DNA of 38,828 bases from Bacillota bacterium (GTDB lineage: Bacteria; Bacillota; Clostridia; Oscillospirales; Ruminococcaceae), in NCBI GenBank assembly GCA_023443315.1, contig JAEZVA010000016.1, positions 1 to 38,828 of the forward strand, given 5' to 3'. Below, piece by piece: positions 34,327 through 38,828 of the stretch. The notes beneath the pieces are model-generated. The model made no database searches. It worked only from the letters and a program-made list of their open reading frames with translations, and was not told where the DNA came from. Positions within the stretch are counted from its first letter, which is position 1. Each line of letters begins with the position of its first letter. A program made the position numbers and the translations under genes.

Positions 34327-35568
34327 ATGAGCGACTTAAACGCAACCCCCACCGCAAGCCGCGTTGCCATCGGGCTATTCGGCAGGCGAAACGCGGGAAA
34401 ATCTTCGCTGCTTAACGCGATAACGGGGCAACAGATTGCGGTGACCTCCGAGGTCGCGGGCACAACCACCGACCCGGTTTACAAATCGATGGAGCTGCTA
34501 CCCATCGGCCCCGTTGTGTTGATAGACACCGCAGGGCTAGACGACGAGGGCGAGCTTGGCACGCTGCGCGTGGAAAAAACCTATGAGGCACTGCGCAAAT
34601 GCCACCTTGCGGTTGTAGTGTGCGACGCAAAGGATGGCATTACCGCAGAGGAGACTGCCTTAATTATTGAGCTACGGCGCAGAAAAATCCCGTGTGTGGG
34701 TGTGCTGAACAAAAGTGACACGGCACAGCTGACCGAGGAGGATGTTGCGCGAATCTCTAAGCAGGCGGGCATCCCCATGGTATGCGCCAGCGCCACGACC
34801 GGCGAGGGCATCAGCGAAGTAAAGCAGCTAATCATCGACAACGCACGCTTTGCTGAGGATGACCCCTCCCTTGTAGAAGGGCTGGTAAAGTCGGGAGACA
34901 TTGCGGTACTTGTAACGCCGATCGATACGGGCGCGCCCAAGGGCAGGATGATTCTGCCCCAGCAGCAGGCCATCCGCGACGTGCTCGAAAAGGACTGCAT
35001 CGCGGTTGTGACCAAGGAGAGCGAGCTTGCCCTGACCTTGGAACGGCTGGGCGCACCGCCCGCAGTGGTAATAACCGACTCGCAGGCGTTTGCAAGGGTA
35101 TCTGCAGAAACGCCGGAGGACGTGCCCTTGACCTCGTTTTCCATCCTGTTTGCGCGGCAGAAGTGCGACCTAGCCGAGATGGTGCGCGGGGCAAGGCGGG
35201 TAAACACACTGCGCGCGGGCGACCGCGTACTCATTGTGGAGGGCTGCACCCACCACCGCCAGAAGGACGACATCGGCACGGTAAAGCTACCGCGCTGGAT
35301 TACGGGTCTAGCGGGGTCGGGCATTGCGTTTGAGTGGGCAAGCGGCGCGCATTACCCGCGCAACCTCGCAGACTATGCGCTAATTGTTCACTGCGGCGGC
35401 TGTATGCTCAACCGCAACGAGATGCGCTACCGTGTACAGACCGCGCGTGAAGCGGGGGTATGCATAACCAACTACGGGGTACTGATTGCCCATGTGCTCG
35501 GCATTCTTCCCCGCGCGGTGGCGCCCTTTGCCGAGGCTTGCGGCGTGCCGGACGAAGGCGCACAGTGA
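34327..35568 (+). CDS. hydF: [FeFe]-hydrogenase maturation GTPase HydF
   Basis: This 413-residue protein is the scaffold that assembles the two-iron subcluster and passes it to HydA. The GTPase domain has G1 (GRRNAGKSS, 19-27), G3 (DTAG, 67-70) and G4 (NKSD, 128-131). The C-terminal cluster-binding residues CxH (Cys307, His309) and HCGGC (Cys356, Cys359) are intact. No hydA hydrogenase gene lies in this window, so the target is encoded elsewhere. A 17-bp hairpin after the stop closes the operon. Confidence 0.95.
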   Translation: MSDLNATPTASRVAIGLFGRRNAGKSSLLNAITGQQIAVTSEVAGTTTDPVYKSMELLPIGPVVLIDTAGLDDEGELGTLRVEKTYEALRKCHLAVVVCDAKDGITAEETALIIELRRRKIPCVGVLNKSDTAQLTEEDVARISKQAGIPMVCASATTGEGISEVKQLIIDNARFAEDDPSLVEGLVKSGDIAVLVTPIDTGAPKGRMILPQQQAIRDVLEKDCIAVVTKESELALTLERLGAPPAVVITDSQAFARVSAETPEDVPLTSFSILFARQKCDLAEMVRGARRVNTLRAGDRVLIVEGCTHHRQKDDIGTVKLPRWITGLAGSGIAFEWASGAHYPRNLADYALIVHCGGCMLNRNEMRYRVQTAREAGVCITNYGVLIAHVLGILPRAVAPFAEACGVPDEGAQ

Positions 35569-35615
35569 TACAGGGGATGGACACATAGCATTGGTTTGCA
35601 AGCCGACTATCAAAA

Positions 35616-35657
35616 CAATCAGCGCGCCTTGGCTTAAACCCCAAGGCGCGCTGATTG
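35616..35657. terminator. Bidirectional terminator between hydF and spoIVA
   Basis: A perfect 17-bp stem pairs 35616-35632 with 35641-35657 around an 8-nt loop. On the minus strand TTTTG follows, which fits spoIVA termination best; on the plus strand the tail is only partly T-rich. Confidence 0.8.
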
Positions 35658-35670
35658 CTTGTTGTGCTCG

Positions 35671-37149
35671 CTAAAGGATGATGCAGATGAGACCCGAGCA
35701 GCCCTCGTTGATGATTCGTTCAATCGTTTCGCTCATCTTAATTCTGGCGTCGTTTGGCATGCGGCTTAGCTTGTTGTGCAGCCCCTCGTTTACCAGCTCA
35801 TGCAGGGATTTGCCGAAGATGTTTGAGCTCCATATCTTGCGGGGGTTCTCCTCAAACTCTTTGAGCAGGTACATCACCAGCTCCTCCGACTGCTTTTCGG
35901 AGCCGACTATGGGCGATACCTCGGTTACGATATCCGCCTTCATCATGTGGATGGAGGGCGCCGATGCCTTGAGGCGTACGCCGTAGCGTCCCCCCTGCTT
36001 GACGATCTCCGGCTCGTCGAGCGTCAGTTCGTCAAGCCCCGGCATTACAATGCCATAGCCGGTTGCATTTACCTCCTGCAATGCGATGCGCACCTTATCG
36101 TACTCTCGCTTCATGCCCGCAAGCTCAATCATGCAGGGCATCAGCTCCGCCTCGGAGTTAATCTCAAGCCCCGTTGCCTCGCCCAGTATTTTGTAAAACA
36201 ATTCGTTCGCCACACCGATATCAACGCGGGCGGAGCCTTTGCCCATGTCAATGCCCTTAACCTCTACGTTGTTTACATACTCGCACTGCTTTACATTGTC
36301 GAGTTTGCCAGATATCTCGCTGACGTGCTTAATCTCGGCGGCGGCTGTCTTAATGCTGCCGCAGACGCCCGATTTAAGCCAGTGGTTGTTTTCCAGCGAC
36401 ATAATCCAACGCGGGATGTCTACCAAAATCTCCTTCACCGGGAACTCCATGAGCACCTTTCCGATGATGCCCCGGATATCCTCCTCTGCCAGGTGCAGGC
36501 AGTTGACGGCGGTGACCGGTACACCATGCTTGTTTTCGAGTTCTTCGCGCAGCTCCTGCGCCTCTATTCCATCCGGGTTGCGGCTGTTGAGCAGGACTAC
36601 AAACGGCTTGTTAATCTCCTTGAGTTCGTCTATTACGCGTTCCTCCGCCTCTTCGTACTCGCTGCGCGGTATCTCGCTGATGCTGCCGTCGGTGGTTATT
36701 ACAAGCCCGATGGTGGAGTGCTCGCGTATGACCTTTTGCGTACCGATCTCCGCCGCCATGTTAAACGGAATCTCGCTGTCAAACCACGGGGTCTGAACCA
36801 TGCGCGGGTTGTCATTTTCGATGTATCCGATTGCACTGGGCACGATGTAGCCCACACAGTCAATCATGCGCACGCTGAGGTTAACGGCGTTCTCCAGCTT
36901 AATCTCCACCGCTTCCTCCGGCACAAACTTCGGTTCGGTGGTCATAATGGTGCGCCCTGCCGCAGACTGCGGCAGCTCGTCGTTTGCCCGCTCGCGCTTA
37001 AAATCGTTGCCGATGTTGGGCAGCACAAGCGTTTCCATAAACCGTTTGATAAAGGTGCTCTTGCCGGTGCGTACCGGCCCGACCACACCGATGTAGATGT
37101 TGCCGTCGGTTCGTTTAGCGATGTCGGCGTATATATTACGGTTATCCAC
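35671..37149 (-). CDS. spoIVA: Spore coat morphogenetic ATPase SpoIVA
   Basis: This 492-residue protein polymerises with ATP hydrolysis on the forespore surface to form the base layer of the coat. The Walker A is GPVRTGKST at residues 24-32, and the C-terminus ends GCSGLICIIL, as in other SpoIVA, where it contacts the membrane-bound anchor. The length matches the family. The start is a GTG at 37149 with GGGGGG about 8 bp upstream. It follows sipL by 18 bp, so the two are probably transcribed together in the mother cell. Confidence 0.97.
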   Translation of the reverse strand: MDNRNIYADIAKRTDGNIYIGVVGPVRTGKSTFIKRFMETLVLPNIGNDFKRERANDELPQSAAGRTIMTTEPKFVPEEAVEIKLENAVNLSVRMIDCVGYIVPSAIGYIENDNPRMVQTPWFDSEIPFNMAAEIGTQKVIREHSTIGLVITTDGSISEIPRSEYEEAEERVIDELKEINKPFVVLLNSRNPDGIEAQELREELENKHGVPVTAVNCLHLAEEDIRGIIGKVLMEFPVKEILVDIPRWIMSLENNHWLKSGVCGSIKTAAAEIKHVSEISGKLDNVKQCEYVNNVEVKGIDMGKGSARVDIGVANELFYKILGEATGLEINSEAELMPCMIELAGMKREYDKVRIALQEVNATGYGIVMPGLDELTLDEPEIVKQGGRYGVRLKASAPSIHMMKADIVTEVSPIVGSEKQSEELVMYLLKEFEENPRKIWSSNIFGKSLHELVNEGLHNKLSRMPNDARIKMSETIERIINEGCSGLICIIL

Positions 37150-37167
37150 TCAAATCCCCCCCTTTGC

Positions 37168-38724
37168 TTAGTGCTCGCCCGAAGCGGCTGCGGTGGGAAT
37201 CAGAAGCATACACCGATTCCCCACCGTATCGGTCGTCAGCTCGTTGCTGTTTGCTATCATCTTTGCCGAGGTGTTATAGCGCTTGGCAATATCCCACACC
37301 GATTCGTTCTCCTCCGCGAAGTAGATAATCAGTGCCGCCGACTCTGCCGCTTTTTTCTCGCTCTTTTCATTTACCGCCATTTCGGTCAGCACGTTTTCTT
37401 TGCCCACCGAGAAGATGCCCGCGCTGATAAACAGCGTGCAGCGTATCTCTATCTTATCCTTGCCCACCAGCGCATACTGGGTGTTGAGCACGGTGGCGTT
37501 GCAGTTAACCGATGTGTTCTCTCCGGGGTTATCTACCCTTGCGCGGTATTCAAGCTCGCCGTTGCGCTCTAAGCAGTTGGTTTCGCCGTCGTTTTGCTCG
37601 GCGAGCATACAGGTCTTGACGGTTCCGGTTACCACTAGCTCGTTGTTCTCTACCTTTGCGGTCTTTACGGCCACATCGCTCCATACGTCCAGCACGTTTT
37701 CCAGCTCGCTAACGGTGATATCGTATGTGTTCTTTATGGTGTGCTCGTTGCCCATAACCGCATTGAGCCGCTGGAACAATACCTGTTTTGCGGTAAAGGT
37801 CGAATCGTACTTGGTAGAATACATATCGGTAACCACCGGCACCTCGTTGCTTTTGTATGCAACGGCATTGCATGCAATCTCGACAGAGAGCGCAAGCACC
37901 CGCGCCTCGCCCTCGTTGTTTGCGCGCACCTCGGGGGTGACGGAGTTGACGTTAAGCAGTAAGCGGCACTGAGAATTTTCGTCAACCCCCTCCACATCAA
38001 CAATCTGGCTGATGGGCAGGGTGTATTCCAGAACGTTTGCGCTGTTTGCCTTGTTGTCGGCTGTATACAGAATGTGACCGCTCAGCTCCGCCTTGAGGAT
38101 AATCTTGTTGGCGATTACCTTGGTGTCGGTGACCACGCAAGCACCCTCGGCACGAACCACTGCGCCGATAGAATCCTTACCGTAGCCGACATCAAGCTCC
38201 TCCTTCACGGTGAAGGAACGCGAAACGTTCGAGATGGTTCTGCTGCTTTTAACCATCTTGCTCTTAATCTCCACGTTCATCCCATTTGCCTCGGTAATCA
38301 CCTGCTCGGTGCGCGGCGCGCTGACAACGGCGCACACACTCAGCGAGCCCTTGATATCAAGCCGCCTTTGAGAAACGGGTCGGCAGTTTACATAATCTGT
38401 TGTGACGTGTGCCTCCACCGACGGGTTTTCGGGCTCGCTTTTGAGCTCGATGCCGGTGGTAAACGGAATCTTGTGTTCATGGCTGCGCAGACAACGGGCG
38501 TCGTCGATGTACAGCAGCTTAACGCATGCCGAACCATCAATCACCAGCTTTTCTCCGATTACCTGCTTGCTCATCACCTTTGGGTCGATGTCGCACCGAA
38601 GCACGCGCAGGATGTCGGGGCAGTAGTCCGGCAGCATCAGGTCACAGCTTACGGGCTGTTGTACACAACCGTCGTACACAACTTCATTTATGGTAACAGC
38701 CTCTTTATTGACCATAAGCTCCAT
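37168..38724 (-). CDS. sipL: SipL-like SpoIVA-interacting coat protein (SPOCS + LysM)
   Basis: This 518-residue protein has SPOCS (DUF3794) domains over most of its length (for example LPDYCPDILRVLRCDIDPKV at about 31-50) and a C-terminal LysM domain (about 466-511: SVWDIAKRYNTSAKMIANSN onward). This architecture is that of clostridial SipL, whose LysM domain binds SpoIVA and is needed for coat encasement. The ATG at 38724 follows GGAGAGG; an upstream start would add 30 poorly conserved residues. Its place immediately before spoIVA supports the assignment. Confidence 0.88.
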   Translation of the reverse strand: MELMVNKEAVTINEVVYDGCVQQPVSCDLMLPDYCPDILRVLRCDIDPKVMSKQVIGEKLVIDGSACVKLLYIDDARCLRSHEHKIPFTTGIELKSEPENPSVEAHVTTDYVNCRPVSQRRLDIKGSLSVCAVVSAPRTEQVITEANGMNVEIKSKMVKSSRTISNVSRSFTVKEELDVGYGKDSIGAVVRAEGACVVTDTKVIANKIILKAELSGHILYTADNKANSANVLEYTLPISQIVDVEGVDENSQCRLLLNVNSVTPEVRANNEGEARVLALSVEIACNAVAYKSNEVPVVTDMYSTKYDSTFTAKQVLFQRLNAVMGNEHTIKNTYDITVSELENVLDVWSDVAVKTAKVENNELVVTGTVKTCMLAEQNDGETNCLERNGELEYRARVDNPGENTSVNCNATVLNTQYALVGKDKIEIRCTLFISAGIFSVGKENVLTEMAVNEKSEKKAAESAALIIYFAEENESVWDIAKRYNTSAKMIANSNELTTDTVGNRCMLLIPTAAASGEH

Positions 38725-38780
38725 AAAGATTACCTCTCCTTTTATCAGTTTTCTATCACATACATATTCAACCCATGTCC

Positions 38781-38788
38781 AAGATATG
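38781..38788 (-). promoter_or_regulatory. Possible sigma-E-type -10 of the sipL-spoIVA unit
   Basis: On the minus strand CATATCTT fits the sigma-E -10 pattern CATANNNT and lies 57 bp upstream of the sipL ATG. Only a weak -35 (TTTATC, about 17 bp upstream) is seen. Mother-cell control is expected from what is known of these genes, but the site itself is weak. Confidence 0.3.
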
Positions 38789-38828
38789 CAAAAAAGAGGC
38801 ACGCAGATAAACAAGCTTACCTACCTTT

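Noticed and set aside
35947..37572. A 541-codon open frame on the plus strand, antisense to spoIVA and sipL
   Set aside because: Both minus-strand genes are clear matches to known families. The frame is a by-product of their codon use and has no ribosome site or recognisable domain.

Overview
The window looks like a chromosomal segment of an anaerobic, endospore-forming Firmicute of class Clostridia, probably an Oscillospirales/Ruminococcaceae-type lineage. The grounds are AGGAGG-type ribosome sites, sigA-type promoters, Firmicute-type EF-Tu, EF-G, S12, S7, RpoB and RpoC, the spore-coat genes spoIVA and sipL, and an [FeFe]-hydrogenase maturation operon. Base composition appears moderately GC-rich by eye; it was not computed. 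The lineage is an inference from gene content.

Layout. 1-11147 (all minus) is the information-processing block: rpoB-rpoC, then a terminator, a consensus promoter and the str operon rpsL-rpsG-fusA-tuf (tuf runs off the left edge). 11148-11659 is a dense regulatory region in which the rpoB promoter faces a near-consensus plus-strand promoter. 11660-14051 (plus) is an ECF sigma / anti-sigma / two-membrane-protein operon. After a bidirectional terminator come an acyl-CoA thioesterase (minus) and an isolated phage-type lysis cassette (XhlA-like protein, holin, amidase; plus).

16179-21137 (minus) holds an MFS transporter, trmK, a nif3-family gene and rqcH, with a terminator-like hairpin just before rqcH. 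A small DUF1858 redox-disulfide protein (minus) diverges from a MacA-like adaptor plus FtsX-type permease pair (plus) that lacks its ATPase. 24250-30140 (minus) is accessory: a membrane-anchored alpha/beta hydrolase, a LytTR-DUF3021 pair, a GNAT acetyltransferase, a GH3 lipoprotein glycosidase and an APH-family kinase. The kinase sits behind a leader peptide and attenuator.

30566-30955 carries a small membrane protein and tRNA-Leu(UAG), both minus. 31118-35568 (plus) is a TM1266-like regulator with hydG, hydE and hydF behind a long structured leader. The window ends with sipL-spoIVA (minus), whose products are known partners in spore-coat assembly.

The strongest candidates for undescribed biology are the leader-peptide attenuator of the APH-family gene, the structured leader of the hydrogenase-maturation operon, and the face-to-face promoter and possible ncRNA at rpoB. 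No transposase, CRISPR array or rRNA was seen.
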